Assembly: GCF_030818655.1 (NCBI RefSeq)
Contig: NZ_JAUTAN010000001.1
Span: 1,302,001 to 1,366,000 of the forward strand
Direction of reading: 5' to 3'
Source of the DNA: Nocardioides zeae
GTDB lineage: Bacteria > Actinomycetota > Actinomycetes > Propionibacteriales > Nocardioidaceae
Length of the DNA: 64,000 bases
The first letter of the stretch is position 1. Each line of letters starts with the position of its first letter. Below the pieces are notes generated by a model. The model was not told the DNA's origin, ran no database searches, and worked only from the letters and a program-made list of their open reading frames with translations. The position numbers and the translations under genes are program-made. Shown in pieces: positions 1 through 9,180 of this stretch.

Positions 1-1
1 C

Positions 2-2020
2 GAGATCGGCATGACGGAGCCGACGCTGGTGGCGGCCCTGCTCCACGACACCGTCGAGGACACGCCCTACACGCTGGACGAGCTGCGCGCCGACTTCGGC
101 GACGAGGTCGCGCTGCTCGTCGACGGCGTGACGAAGCTCGACAAGGTGCAGTACGGGGACTCAGCGCAGGCCGAGACCATCCGCAAGATGATCGTCGCGA
201 TGTCGCGCGACATCCGCGTGCTCGTCATCAAGCTCGCCGACCGGCTGCACAACATGCGCACGCTGCGCTACGTGAAGCAGGAGACGCAGGAGCGCAAGGC
301 CCGCGAGACCCTCGACATCTTCGCGCCGCTCGCCCACCGCCTCGGCATGAACACGCTGAAGTGGGAGCTGGAGGACCTGGCGTTCGCGACGCTGCACCCG
401 AAGATCTACGACGAGATCGTGCGGCTCGTCGCCGACCGGGCGCCCTCGCGGGACCAGTTCCTCGCCGAGGTGATCGCCCAGGTCACGGCCGACCTGAAGG
501 ACGCGAAGATCAAGGCGACCGTCACGGGACGGCCGAAGCACTACTACTCGATCTACCAGAAGATGATCGTCGGCGGCCGCGAGTTCACCGACATCTACGA
601 CCTGGTCGGCATCCGCGTGCTCGTCGAGGAGGACCGCGACTGCTACACGGTGATGGGCACCGTGCACCAGCGCTGGAACCCGGTGCTCGGCCGGTTCAAG
701 GACTTCATCGCGATGCCGAAGTTCAACATGTACCAGTCGCTCCACACCACCGTCATCGGCCCGCAGGGCAAGCCGGTGGAGATCCAGATCCGCACGTTCG
801 CGATGCACAAGCGGGCGGAGTACGGCGTGGCGGCGCACTGGAAGTACAAGGAGGACAACCGCGCCGGGGTGGACACCGACCGGCTCGGCGACCCCGACGA
901 CATGAACTGGGTGCGCCAGCTGCTCGACTGGCAGTCGGACGTCGAGGACCCGAGCGAGTTCCTCGACTCGTTGCGCTACGAGATCAACCGCGCCGAGGTC
1001 TACGTCTTCACCCCGCGCGGCGACGTCATCGCTCTCCCGACGGGTGCCACGCCGGTCGACTTCGCCTACGCGGTGCACACCGAGGTGGGCCACCACACGA
1101 TCGGCGCGCGCGTCAACGGTCGCCTGGTGCCGCTCGAGTCCACGCTCGACAACGGCGACGTCGTCGAGGTGTTCACGTCGAAGGCGCAGACGGCCGCCCC
1201 GTCGCAGGACTGGCTGACCTTCGTGAAGTCGCCGCGGGCGCGCTCCAAGATCCGCGCGTGGTTCACCAAGGAGCGCCGCGAGGAGGCGATCGAGCGCGGC
1301 AAGGACCAGCTCGCGAAGCTGATGCGCAAGGAGGGCCTGCCCCTCAAGCGCCTCATGTCGGCGGAGACGCTGCGGCTCGCGGCCGTCCACTTCAAGCTCG
1401 ACGACATCACGGCGCTCTACGCCGCGGTGGGCGAGGGGAACCTCTCCGCCCAGGCCGTCGTACGCCGCGTGATCGACCTCCACGGCGGCGAGGAGGGGGC
1501 ACGGGAGCACGCGGCCGAGGGCGTCACGATCACCTCGCCGCGGCGGGCCCGCAAGGTCACGCCCAGCAGCACCGAGTCGGGCGTCATCGTGCGCGGTGTC
1601 GCCGACGTGTGGGTCAAGCTCGCCAAGTGCTGCACGCCCGTGCCGCCCGACCCGATCCTCGGCTTCGTCACCAAGGGCGGCGGGGTCTCGGTGCACCGGC
1701 AGGACTGCACCAACGCCGGCAACCTGCAGGGCCAGCCGGAGCGGCTCGTCGAGGTGGAGTGGGCGCCGACCGCGCAGTCGACCTTCCTCGTCAACATCCA
1801 GGTCGAGGCGCTCGACCGGGCGCGGCTGCTCTCCGACATCACGATGGTGCTGTCGGACGCCCACGTGAACATCCTCAGCGCGACGCTGAGCACCACCCGC
1901 GACCGGGTGGCGAAGAGCCGGTTCACGTTCGAGATGGCCGACGCGAAGCACCTCGACACCGTGCTCCGCGCCGTGCGGACCGTGCCGGGCGTGTTCGACG
2001 CCTACCGCGTGACGCAGTAG
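2..2020 (+). CDS. rel: Bifunctional (p)ppGpp synthetase/hydrolase, Rel (5' end missing)
   Basis: The protein makes and degrades the stringent-response alarmone (p)ppGpp. The reading frame is open from the first bases, so the start codon lies outside the window; roughly 70-110 N-terminal residues are probably missing compared with full-length actinobacterial Rel. The hydrolase HD signature HDTVEDT is present near the visible N-terminus. It is followed by the synthetase domain ([20 protein letters not shown]), a TGS domain (around [14 protein letters not shown]), a zinc-finger-like stretch with CCTPVPPD, and a C-terminal ACT domain ending in FDAYRVTQ. Both catalytic halves look intact. The gene converges with a DUF349 gene. 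Rel near glyoxalase II-like and hisS genes is also the order in Mycobacterium (Rv2583c-Rv2580c). Confidence 0.95.
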   Translation, partial: EIGMTEPTLVAALLHDTVEDTPYTLDELRADFGDEVALLVDGVTKLDKVQYGDSAQAETIRKMIVAMSRDIRVLVIKLADRLHNMRTLRYVKQETQERKARETLDIFAPLAHRLGMNTLKWELEDLAFATLHPKIYDEIVRLVADRAPSRDQFLAEVIAQVTADLKDAKIKATVTGRPKHYYSIYQKMIVGGREFTDIYDLVGIRVLVEEDRDCYTVMGTVHQRWNPVLGRFKDFIAMPKFNMYQSLHTTVIGPQGKPVEIQIRTFAMHKRAEYGVAAHWKYKEDNRAGVDTDRLGDPDDMNWVRQLLDWQSDVEDPSEFLDSLRYEINRAEVYVFTPRGDVIALPTGATPVDFAYAVHTEVGHHTIGARVNGRLVPLESTLDNGDVVEVFTSKAQTAAPSQDWLTFVKSPRARSKIRAWFTKERREEAIERGKDQLAKLMRKEGLPLKRLMSAETLRLAAVHFKLDDITALYAAVGEGNLSAQAVVRRVIDLHGGEEGAREHAAEGVTITSPRRARKVTPSSTESGVIVRGVADVWVKLAKCCTPVPPDPILGFVTKGGGVSVHRQDCTNAGNLQGQPERLVEVEWAPTAQSTFLVNIQVEALDRARLLSDITMVLSDAHVNILSATLSTTRDRVAKSRFTFEMADAKHLDTVLRAVRTVPGVFDAYRVTQ

Positions 2021-2070
2021 CCCGACCCACGAGACCGGCCGGCATCTGCTGGTCGACCCCCGCGCGGCGG

Positions 2071-2165
2071 AAGAAAACGCGGACCCGAAAAAGAAAACGC
2101 GGACCGGCTGCGCCTCTGGAACGATCCAAGCCGGGCTTCGGAGACCCGCGGTCCGCGTTTTCCTT
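2071..2165. repeat. Intergenic repeat family A, first locus
   Basis: Two direct copies of AAGAAAACGCGGACC (2071-2085 and 2091-2105) are followed by an inverted copy GGTCCGCGTTTTCCTT (2150-2165), so the second copy and the inverted copy can pair over 13 bp around a loop of about 44 nt. The same unit recurs in the same arrangement at 26071-26172. It lies between the convergent ends of rel and the DUF349 gene. The T-rich end of the hairpin could act as a terminator; that role is inference. Confidence 0.85.
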
Positions 2166-2232
2166 CCCCGGAGGGGCCTCGCCCGGGACCGCGCCCTTCC
2201 GCGGTACCGCCCGAACCGGCCACGAGGACCGG

Positions 2233-2286
2233 GCACGAACGACCCCGGCCCCGCACCTGGACGACGGTGCGGGGCCGGGCTCGTGC
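2233..2286. terminator. Bidirectional hairpin between rel and the DUF349 gene
   Basis: A perfect 14-bp stem, CCCGGCCCCGCACC (2244-2257) with GGTGCGGGGCCGGG (2266-2279), has an 8-nt loop. An outer 6-bp stem GCACGA/TCGTGC (2233-2238 and 2281-2286) closes around it. There is no U-tract. The position between convergent genes fits a terminator. Confidence 0.6.
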
Positions 2287-2303
2287 GCGGCGTACGGGGT
2301 CGG

Positions 2304-3531
2304 TCAGCCGAAGTCCGCCGACGCGCGCCGCGCGGCGTCGAGGAACATCTGCCGCGAGGCGAGGTTGCCCTCGAGCTCGGTGACCTTCTTCTGGTTGCCG
2401 GCGGCGCGCGCCTGCTCGAGCTCGGCCTCGACCTCGGCGATCGCGGACTCGAGCTTGGTGATCACGTCGTTGGCACGGGCCGACTTCTCGGGGTCGGACC
2501 GGCGCCACTGCTCGTCCTCGACGCCCCGCAGCGCCTGCTCGACGCGGCGCATCCGGCCCTCGAGGTCCTTCATGCGCTCGCGGGGCACCTTGCCGGCGGC
2601 GTCCCAGCGCTCGGCGAGATCGCGGAACGTCCGCTTGGCGGCCTCCAGGTCCTGCACGGGCACGAGGGCCTCGGCCTCGACGAGGATCTGCTCCTTGACC
2701 TCGGCGTTAGCGGCGAACTCGGCGTCCAGCTGGGAGTTCGCAGCGTCCCGGGCACCGAAGAACGCGTCCTGCGCGCCGCGGAAGCGACGCCACAGCGCTT
2801 CGTCCACGTCGCGCGGCGCGGGACCGGCCGCCTTCCAGTCGCGCATGAGGTCGCGGTAGCGACCGGCGGTCGGGCCCCACTCCGTCGACGTCGAGAGCGC
2901 TTCCGCCTCGACGACGAGGCGCTCCTTGACGGCGCGGGCGCCCTCGCGCTTCTCGTTCAGCTGGGCGAAGTGCGACTTGCGGCGCCGCGTGTACGCCGTC
3001 CCGCGCGCCCGAGAACCGGCGCCACAGCGTGTCGTCGGAGGTGCGGTCGAGCCGGGGGAGCGCCTTCCACTCCTCGAGCAGGTCGCGCAGGCGGTTGGCG
3101 CCGTTGCGCCAGTCGTCGCCCTCGGCGATCGCCTCGGCCGCGCTGGCGATCCGCTCCTTCTCGCCGCGGGCCGCCGCCACCTTCTCGGCGCGCTCCGCCT
3201 TCTTGGCCTCGCGCTGCGCGTCGATGGTGGTGGTGATCTTCTCGAGCCGCGCCAGCAGGCTGGCGAGGTCGCCCACGGCGTTCGCGTCGGTGACCGCGGA
3301 CCGGACCTTCTGCACGGAGGCGGCGGCGTCCTCGGGACCGACCGCTCCGCCCGAGATCCGCTGCTCCAGCAGGTCGACCTCGAACTTCAGTGCGTCGTAC
3401 CGGTCCGTGAAGAACTTCAGCGCCTCCGCGGGCGAGCCCTCCGGGTACTGCCCCACGGCACGTTCCCCGTCGGAGGTGCGCACGTAGACCGTGCCGTCCT
3501 CGTCGACTCGTCCCCACTCATGACCCGTCAC
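2304..3531 (-). pseudogene. DUF349 domain protein, interrupted by a +1 frameshift
   Basis: The N-terminal part (GTG at 3531, VTGHEWGRVDEDGTVYVRT) and the C-terminal part (ending at 2304) are both DUF349-type coiled-coil protein with repeated LWRRF-GA motifs, but they lie in different frames. The shift falls at about 2995-3003: removing one G from the coding-strand run CGGGACGG restores RRFSGARTAYTRRRKSHFAQLNEKREG, a normal DUF349 continuation. The span is 1228 bp, 3n+1, which fits one inserted base. A good Shine-Dalgarno (AGAGGA) precedes the GTG. DUF349 proteins are conserved in Actinobacteria, and the family's role is not firmly established. A sequencing error in a G-run is as likely as true inactivation. 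Confidence 0.85.
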
Positions 3532-3658
3532 GTGGTCGTCCTCTTCGCTCGCTGGCCGCTGGCCGCAGCCGCTGCGTCGGGGGGTGTGCCCGTCCGTGCG
3601 ACTACCGGGGCCCATGCTAGTCAGAAGCGCCGAAGTGCGGGGGCACGAACCCACTCGG

Positions 3659-3664
3659 TACTGT
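3659..3664 (+). promoter_or_regulatory. -10 box (TACTGT) of a leaderless promoter
   Basis: TACTGT ends 6 nt before the GTG at 3671. No Shine-Dalgarno is present, so a leaderless transcript is likely. This decides the start of the downstream hydrolase. Confidence 0.55.
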
Positions 3665-3670
3665 GCTCCG

Positions 3671-4399
3671 GTGTTCATCGCCGGATTCCCCGCAGGCTCG
3701 TGGGGCACGAACTGCTACGTCGTCGCGACCGGCAAGGGCACGGAGTGCATCGTCGTCGATCCCGGTCAGGACGCCGCCTCGGGCGTCGAGCAGGTCGTGG
3801 CCGAGAACCGGCTCAAGCCCGTCGCGGTGCTGCTGACCCACGGCCACATCGACCACATGTGGTCGGTGACGCCGGTGGCGGGCGCCTACGACGCGACGGC
3901 CTGGATCCACCCGCGGGACCGGCACCTGCTGAGCGACCCGATGGCCGGCATCTCCCGCGAGAGCGCCGCGATGCTCCTCGGCGGCCGGCACGAGTTCGTC
4001 GAGCCCGACGACGTCGCGGAGCTCGCGGACGGCCAGGCGCTCGAGCTGGCGGGCCTCACCTTCACCGTCGACCACACGCCGGGCCACACGGCCGGCTCCG
4101 TCACCTTCCGCACGCCGTACGGCGCGGCGGCGGGCCAGCCGGAGATCTCGGAGGTCATGTTCGCGGGCGACCTGCTGTTCAAGGGCTCGATCGGACGCAC
4201 CGACCTCCCCGGCGGCGACCATCCGACGATGCTGCGCACGCTGGCCAGCAAGGTGCTGCCGCTGGCCGACGACGTCGTGGTGCTGCCCGGCCACGGCGAG
4301 CAGACCTCGATCGGTCGCGAGCGCGCCACGAACCCCTACCTGCTCGACCTCCTCGAGAGCGACGGCGACGGCACCCCGCCGGTGCGCCGCGGCCTCTGA
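3671..4399 (+). CDS. MBL-fold hydrolase, glyoxalase II-like
   Basis: A 242-aa metallo-beta-lactamase-fold hydrolase, probably binding two metal ions and acting on thioesters such as S-D-lactoylglutathione analogues; the real substrate is unknown. The metal-binding motif THGHIDH is clear near residue 57. Further His/Asp ligands are visible in DHTPGHT, FAGDLLF and LPGHGEQT. The GTG at 3671 is chosen because VFIAGFPAGSWGTNCYV begins the conserved fold and a TACTGT box lies 6 nt upstream. The gene lies just before hisS, as does Rv2581c in M. tuberculosis. Upstream in-frame starts would add residues without homology. Confidence 0.88.
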   Translation: MFIAGFPAGSWGTNCYVVATGKGTECIVVDPGQDAASGVEQVVAENRLKPVAVLLTHGHIDHMWSVTPVAGAYDATAWIHPRDRHLLSDPMAGISRESAAMLLGGRHEFVEPDDVAELADGQALELAGLTFTVDHTPGHTAGSVTFRTPYGAAAGQPEISEVMFAGDLLFKGSIGRTDLPGGDHPTMLRTLASKVLPLADDVVVLPGHGEQTSIGRERATNPYLLDLLESDGDGTPPVRRGL

Positions 4400-4430
4400 G
4401 CGCTCGACCCGTCCCAGGAGACCCCACCCC

Positions 4431-5813
4431 ATGAGCAAGCCCACCCCGCTGAGCGGGTTCCCCGAGCTGCTGCCCGCCCAGCGGGTCGTCGAGCAGCTCG
4501 TCGTCGACACCCTGCGCCGCACCTTCGAGCTGCACGGCTTCGCGGGCATCGAGACCCGCGCCGTCGAGCCGATGGACCAGCTGCTGCGCAAGGGCGACAC
4601 CTCGAAGGAGGTGTACGTGCTGCGGCGCCTGCAGGCCGACGAGGCAGGCTCGGACGCCGGCATCGGGCTGCACTTCGACCTGACCGTGCCCTTCGCCCGC
4701 TACGTCCTGGAGAACGCCGGCAAGCTGGAGTTCCCGTTCCGGCGCTACCAGATCCAGAAGGTGTGGCGCGGCGAGCGGCCGCAGGACGGGCGCTACCGCG
4801 AGTTCACGCAGGCCGACATCGACGTCATCGGCCGGGACACGCTGCCGTTCCACCACGACGTCGAGGTCACCAAGGTGATGCTCGACGCGCTGCGCCGGCT
4901 CGCGCACCCCGACGTCATCGGCCTACCGGGCTTCCGCCTGCAGGTCAACAACCGGAAGCTCATCCAGGGCTTCTACCTGGGTCTCGGCCTGACGCAGGTC
5001 GACGAGGTCATGCGCCTCGTGGACAAGCTCGACAAGCTGCCGACGGAGAAGGTCGCGGAGCTGCTCGTCGCCGAGGCCGGGGCGACCCCCGAGCAGGCCG
5101 AGGCGTGCCTGCGCCTGGCGACCATCAAGGCCGAGGACGACTCGTTCGTCGAGCAGGTGCGCGCCCTCGGGGTGTCCCACGAGCTGCTCGACGAGGGTCT
5201 CGAGGAGCTGGCCACGCTCGTGCGCGGCGCCGCCCCGCTGGCCGACGAGCACGTGCGGATCACCGCCGACCTGTCGATCGCCCGGGGCCTCGACTACTAC
5301 ACCGGCACCGTGTTCGAGACGCGCCTCGACGGCTACGAGTCCATGGGCTCCATCTGCTCGGGCGGTCGGTACGACGCGCTCGCCTCCGACGGGCGCACGA
5401 CGTACCCCGGCGTCGGGATCTCGCTCGGCGTCTCCCGCGTGCTGGTGCCGCTGCTGTCGCGCGGCGTCCTCACCGCGAGCCGCTCGGTGCCCAGCGTCGT
5501 GCTCGTCGCCCTCACCGACGAGGCCACCCGCCCGGCGAGCGACGCCGTGGCGGACGCGCTCCGGGCCCGCGGCATCGCCTGCGAGGTCGCCCCCACGGCG
5601 GCCAAGTTCGGCAAGCAGATCAAGCACGCCGACCGGCGTGGCATCCCGTTCGTCTGGTTCGTCGGCACCGACGAGCAGGGCGCGCCGACCCACCAGGTCA
5701 AGGACATCCGCGACGGGAACCAGGTGGACGCCGACCCGGCGGCCTGGACACCATCGACCGAGGACCTGCGTCCGCAGGTCGTCAGCCCCACCACCGAGGA
5801 GACAAGCTCGTGA
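4431..5813 (+). CDS. hisS: Histidyl-tRNA synthetase
   Basis: A class II aminoacyl-tRNA synthetase (460 aa) that charges tRNA-His. Visible features are the class II motif 2 region ([25 protein letters not shown], positions 4735-4809), the histidine-specific motif [12 protein letters not shown], motif 3 around [11 protein letters not shown] and a C-terminal anticodon-binding domain. The length is a little above the usual 420-440 aa. An AGGAGA Shine-Dalgarno precedes the ATG. The stop overlaps the aspS start by 4 bp (GTGA), so the two synthetases are translationally coupled. Confidence 0.97.
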   Translation: MSKPTPLSGFPELLPAQRVVEQLVVDTLRRTFELHGFAGIETRAVEPMDQLLRKGDTSKEVYVLRRLQADEAGSDAGIGLHFDLTVPFARYVLENAGKLEFPFRRYQIQKVWRGERPQDGRYREFTQADIDVIGRDTLPFHHDVEVTKVMLDALRRLAHPDVIGLPGFRLQVNNRKLIQGFYLGLGLTQVDEVMRLVDKLDKLPTEKVAELLVAEAGATPEQAEACLRLATIKAEDDSFVEQVRALGVSHELLDEGLEELATLVRGAAPLADEHVRITADLSIARGLDYYTGTVFETRLDGYESMGSICSGGRYDALASDGRTTYPGVGISLGVSRVLVPLLSRGVLTASRSVPSVVLVALTDEATRPASDAVADALRARGIACEVAPTAAKFGKQIKHADRRGIPFVWFVGTDEQGAPTHQVKDIRDGNQVDADPAAWTPSTEDLRPQVVSPTTEETSS

Positions 5814-7582
5814 TCCGCACCCATGACGCCGGGGCCCTGCGCCCCGAGCACGTCGGCCAGACCGTCACCCTCGCCGGGTGGGTGGCCAAGCGGCGCGATC
5901 ACGGCGGCGTGGCGTTCCTCGACCTCCGCGAGTCGACCGGCGTGGCCCAGGTCGTCGTGCGCGACGAGGAGGTCGCCGGCGGGCTCCGCAACGAGTACTG
6001 CGTCAAGGTGACCGGCGACGTCGCCCTGCGCCCCGAGGGCAACGCCAACCCCAACCTGGCGTCCGGCGAGATCGAGGTCATCGCGACCGAGGTCGAGGTG
6101 CTGTCGGCCGCCGCGCCGCTGCCGTTCCCGATCGACGACCACGTGGACGTCGGCGAGGAGGCGCGCCTGCGGCACCGCTACCTCGACCTGCGCCGTACGG
6201 GCCCGGGTCGCACGCTGCGCCTGCGCAGCGAGGTCAACCGCGCGGCCCGCGCGGTGCTCGCGGGTCACGACTTCGTCGAGGTGGAGACGCCGACCCTCAC
6301 GCGCTCGACGCCCGAGGGCGCCCGCGACTTCCTGGTGCCCGCGCGGCTGCAGCCGGGCAGCTGGTACGCGCTCCCGCAGAGCCCGCAGCTGTTCAAGCAG
6401 CTGCTGATGGTGGCCGGGATGGAGCGGTACTACCAGATCGCGCGCTGCTACCGCGACGAGGACTTCCGCGCCGACCGTCAGCCGGAGTTCACGCAGCTCG
6501 ACATCGAGATGAGCTTCGTCGAGCAGGACGACGTCATCGCCCTGGCCGAGGAGATCCTCACCGCGCTGTGGGCGCTCGTCGGGCACGAGGTGCCGACGCC
6601 GCTGCCGCGGATGACGTACGCCGAGGCGATGGCCCGGTTCGGCTCCGACAAGCCCGACCTGCGCATGGGGCAGGAGCTCGTCGAGTGCACCGAGTACTTC
6701 AAGGACACGACGTTCCGCGTGTTCCAGGCGGAGTACGTCGGTGCGGTCGTCATGCCCGGCGGTGCGTCCCAGCCGCGCAAGCAGCTCGACGCCTGGCAGG
6801 AGTGGGCGAAGCAGCGCGGTGCCCGTGGTCTCGCCTACGTGCTGGTGCAGGAGGACGGCGAGCTCACCGGTCCGGTGGCGAAGAACCTCTCCGACACCGA
6901 GAAGGCCGGCCTGGCCGCGCACGTCGGCGCCGTCCCCGGCGACTGCATCTTCTTCAGCGCCGGCGCCACGAAGCCGATGCGCGCCCTCCTCGGTGCCGCG
7001 CGCCTCGAGATCGGTCGTCGCTGCGGCCTGATCGACGAGGACGCCTGGAGCTTCCTCTGGGTCGTCGACGCCCCGCTGTTCGAGCCGGCCTCCGACGCGG
7101 TCGCCAGCGGCGACGTCGCCGTCGGTGCCGGTGCGTGGACGGCCGTGCACCACGCCTTCACCTCGCCGCAGGACGTCGAGGCCTTCGACGCCGACCCCGG
7201 CAACGCGCTGGCGTGGGCCTACGACATCGTCTGCAACGGCAACGAGATCGGCGGCGGCTCGATCCGCATCCACCGCGAGGACGTGCAGAAGCGCGTGTTC
7301 GCGATCATGGGCCTCGACGAGGCCGAGGCCGAGGAGAAGTTCGGCTTCCTGCTGGAGGCGTTCAAGTACGGCGCGCCCCCGCACGGCGGCATCGCCTTCG
7401 GCTGGGACCGGATCGTGGCGCTGCTCGCGGGCGTCGACTCGATCCGTGAGGTCATCGCGTTCCCGAAGTCGGGCGGCGGCTTCGACCCGCTGACCGCGGC
7501 CCCGGCCCCGATCACCCCGGCCCAGCGCAAGGAGGCCGGCGTCGACGCCAAGCCCGAGCCGAAGGCCGAGCCCGAGGCCTGA
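5810..7582 (+). CDS. aspS: Aspartyl-tRNA synthetase
   Basis: A class IIb synthetase (590 aa) that charges tRNA-Asp. Order of domains: an N-terminal OB-fold anticodon-binding domain ([21 protein letters not shown], 5851-5913), the catalytic core with motif 2 ([18 protein letters not shown]), a bacterial GAD insertion, and motif 3 ([15 protein letters not shown]). The GTG at 5810 overlaps the hisS stop (GTGA) with GAGGAGA upstream. The long bacterial-type enzyme is often non-discriminating (it also charges tRNA-Asn); whether that holds here depends on gatCAB, which is not in the window. The gene ends just before repeat family B. Confidence 0.97.
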   Translation: MIRTHDAGALRPEHVGQTVTLAGWVAKRRDHGGVAFLDLRESTGVAQVVVRDEEVAGGLRNEYCVKVTGDVALRPEGNANPNLASGEIEVIATEVEVLSAAAPLPFPIDDHVDVGEEARLRHRYLDLRRTGPGRTLRLRSEVNRAARAVLAGHDFVEVETPTLTRSTPEGARDFLVPARLQPGSWYALPQSPQLFKQLLMVAGMERYYQIARCYRDEDFRADRQPEFTQLDIEMSFVEQDDVIALAEEILTALWALVGHEVPTPLPRMTYAEAMARFGSDKPDLRMGQELVECTEYFKDTTFRVFQAEYVGAVVMPGGASQPRKQLDAWQEWAKQRGARGLAYVLVQEDGELTGPVAKNLSDTEKAGLAAHVGAVPGDCIFFSAGATKPMRALLGAARLEIGRRCGLIDEDAWSFLWVVDAPLFEPASDAVASGDVAVGAGAWTAVHHAFTSPQDVEAFDADPGNALAWAYDIVCNGNEIGGGSIRIHREDVQKRVFAIMGLDEAEAEEKFGFLLEAFKYGAPPHGGIAFGWDRIVALLAGVDSIREVIAFPKSGGGFDPLTAAPAPITPAQRKEAGVDAKPEPKAEPEA

Positions 7583-7590
7583 TCCCTCGC

Positions 7591-7748
7591 CGAGTTTGGT
7601 CGAACGCCGCGGCGTTGACGTCGAGTTTGGTCGAACGCCGCGGCGTTGACGTCGAGTTTGGTCGAACGCCGCGGCGTGGACGTCGAGTTTGGTCGAAGCG
7701 TTCGACCAAACTCGACGCGTCTGCCGCGGCGTACGACCAAACTCGACG
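7591..7748. repeat. Intergenic repeat family B: 31-bp tandem units ending in a 17-bp hairpin
   Basis: Three 31-bp units beginning CGAGTTTGGTCGAA abut head to tail (7591-7621, 7622-7652, 7653-7683; the third has one change). A fourth, partial unit forms a perfect hairpin: CGTCGAGTTTGGTCGAA (7681-7697), loop GCG, TTCGACCAAACTCGACG (7701-7717). A diverged inverted unit follows to 7748. It fills the gap between convergent aspS and the TrkA gene. There are no unique spacers, so it is not a CRISPR array. Confidence 0.9.
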
Positions 7749-7760
7749 CAGCCCCGCGCC

Positions 7761-8429
7761 TCAGGGGTGGGTGGACGGCGCGAGGAGGCGCTCGAGGTCG
7801 TCCTCGAGCTCGGTGGGGATGACGAACAGCAGCTCGTCGCCCGCCTCGAGGGGCTGCTCGGCGTCGGGCGTGTAGACCTGGCCGTCGCGCAGGATCGTGA
7901 CGAGGGCACAGTTGTCGGGGAACGGCACGAGCCCCGACGGGGTGCCGACGTACGGCGAGTCCTCGGGCAGCGTCAGCTCCACGAGGTTCGCCTGGCCCTG
8001 GCGGAAGGTGAAGAGCCGCACGAGGTCGCCGACGGCGACGGCCTCCTCGACGAGCGCCGACATGATGCGCGGCGTCGAGACGCTGACGTCGACGCCCCAG
8101 GCCTCGCCGAAGAGCCACTCGTTGTCGGGGTGGTTGACCCGCCCCACGGTGCGCGGCACGGCGAACTCCGTCTTCGCCAGCAGCGACGTGACGAGGTTGG
8201 CCTTGTCGTCGCCGGTCGCGGCGATGACGACGTCGCACTTGTCGAGCCGGGCCTCCTCGAGCGAGGACAGCTCGCAGCAGTCGGCGAGCAGCCACTCGGC
8301 CTCCGCCACCCGCTCCGGGCGGATCGCCTCGGCGGACTTGTCGATGAGGAGGACCTCGTGGCCGTTCTGGATGAGCTCGGCCGCGATGGAGCGCCCGACG
8401 GCGCCCGCTCCGGCGATGGCGACGCGCAT
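7761..8429 (-). CDS. TrkA-family potassium uptake regulator (CeoC-like)
   Basis: A 222-aa soluble regulator that gates a K+ transporter by binding NAD(H) or nucleotide. The Rossmann glycine motif AIAGAGAVGRS is at the N-terminus, with an acidic residue after the second strand (LLIDKS). A TrkA-C (RCK_C) domain (YVGTPSGLVPFPDNCALVTI) occupies the last 80 residues. The ATG shares one base with the stop of the upstream paralogue (TGATG), so the two are coupled. The pair matches Rv2691/Rv2692 (ceoB/ceoC), including the divergent permease. No Trk/Ktr membrane subunit is encoded beside them; the divergent permease is a possible partner. Confidence 0.9.
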   Translation of the reverse strand: MRVAIAGAGAVGRSIAAELIQNGHEVLLIDKSAEAIRPERVAEAEWLLADCCELSSLEEARLDKCDVVIAATGDDKANLVTSLLAKTEFAVPRTVGRVNHPDNEWLFGEAWGVDVSVSTPRIMSALVEEAVAVGDLVRLFTFRQGQANLVELTLPEDSPYVGTPSGLVPFPDNCALVTILRDGQVYTPDAEQPLEAGDELLFVIPTELEDDLERLLAPSTHP

Positions 8430-9091
8430 CAGCTCTCCTCCGGGCCGCGGTCGATGGTGCGGTAGGCGTGCGCGGCGTTCTCCTCGCGCATCACCAGGTG
8501 GAGGAGGTCGCCCTCCTGGATGACGCTCTCGCGGTGGGGCAGCTCGCCCTCGCCGAGCCGGTCCATCCAGGCGATGCGCGTGCGCGTCTGCTCCTGGAAG
8601 GCGACGGTGCGGTGGCCGACCCACGCGCCGGGGGCCGGCACCTGGTCGAGTCGGATGGTGCCGGACGGGTCGCGGAAGTCGGGCTCGGCGCCCGCGGGCA
8701 GCAGGCGTCGCAGCACCTGGTCGGCCGTCCACTTCACCGTGGCGACGGTGGTGATGCCGAGCCGCTGGTAGACCTCGGCGCGCCCGGGGTCGTAGATGCG
8801 GGCCACGACCTGCTCGAGCCCGAAGGACTCGCGCGCGACGCGCGCCGCGATGATGTTGGAGTTGTCGCCGCTCGAGACCGCGGCGAACGCGTCGGCGCGC
8901 TTGATGCCCGCCTTGACGAGCACCTTGCGGTCGAAGCCGACGCCGGTGATCTTGTCACCGTTGAACTCGGGCCCGAGCCGCCGGAACGCCTCGGACGCGA
9001 CGTCGATGATCGACACCGTGTGGTTGCGGTCCTCGAGGCTGCGCGCCAGCGTGGAACCGACGCGGCCGCAGCCCATGATCACGACATGCAC
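8429..9091 (-). CDS. TrkA-family potassium uptake regulator (CeoB-like)
   Basis: The first gene of the pair, 220 aa, with the Rossmann motif VVIMGCGRVGS, the acidic ligand in SIIDVAS and a TrkA-C domain near the C-terminus (EGELPHRESVIQEGD). The GTG at 9091 is chosen because HVVIMGCG is the canonical TrkA N-terminus and TACCGT lies 7 nt upstream, as in a leaderless message. It is divergent from the APC permease across 89 bp. Its likely role is nucleotide-dependent control of K+ (or related) transport together with the downstream paralogue. Confidence 0.9.
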   Translation of the reverse strand: MHVVIMGCGRVGSTLARSLEDRNHTVSIIDVASEAFRRLGPEFNGDKITGVGFDRKVLVKAGIKRADAFAAVSSGDNSNIIAARVARESFGLEQVVARIYDPGRAEVYQRLGITTVATVKWTADQVLRRLLPAGAEPDFRDPSGTIRLDQVPAPGAWVGHRTVAFQEQTRTRIAWMDRLGEGELPHRESVIQEGDLLHLVMREENAAHAYRTIDRGPEES

Positions 9092-9098
9092 GTGCGGA

Positions 9099-9104
9099 AC
9101 GGTA
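9099..9104 (-). promoter_or_regulatory. -10 box (TACCGT) for the TrkA pair
   Basis: TACCGT on the minus strand ends 7 nt before the GTG at 9091; a probable leaderless promoter. Confidence 0.5.
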
Positions 9105-9166
9105 GCCCAGCAGCGGTCCGTGTGGTGGATCACCGCCGCTGGCACCCGTGCGCCGTCTCCGACGCG

Positions 9167-9172
9167 TACCAT
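9167..9172 (+). promoter_or_regulatory. -10 box (TACCAT) for the APC permease
   Basis: TACCAT ends 8 nt before the GTG at 9181; a probable leaderless promoter. Confidence 0.45.
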
Positions 9173-9180
9173 CGCGCCTC

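Noticed and set aside
161..2236. Long open frame antisense to rel
   Set aside because: Shadow of rel; composition is GC-driven and no domain is visible.
7591..7748. Possible CRISPR array
   Set aside because: Units of 31 bp are directly adjacent with no spacers, include inverted copies, and there are no cas genes.
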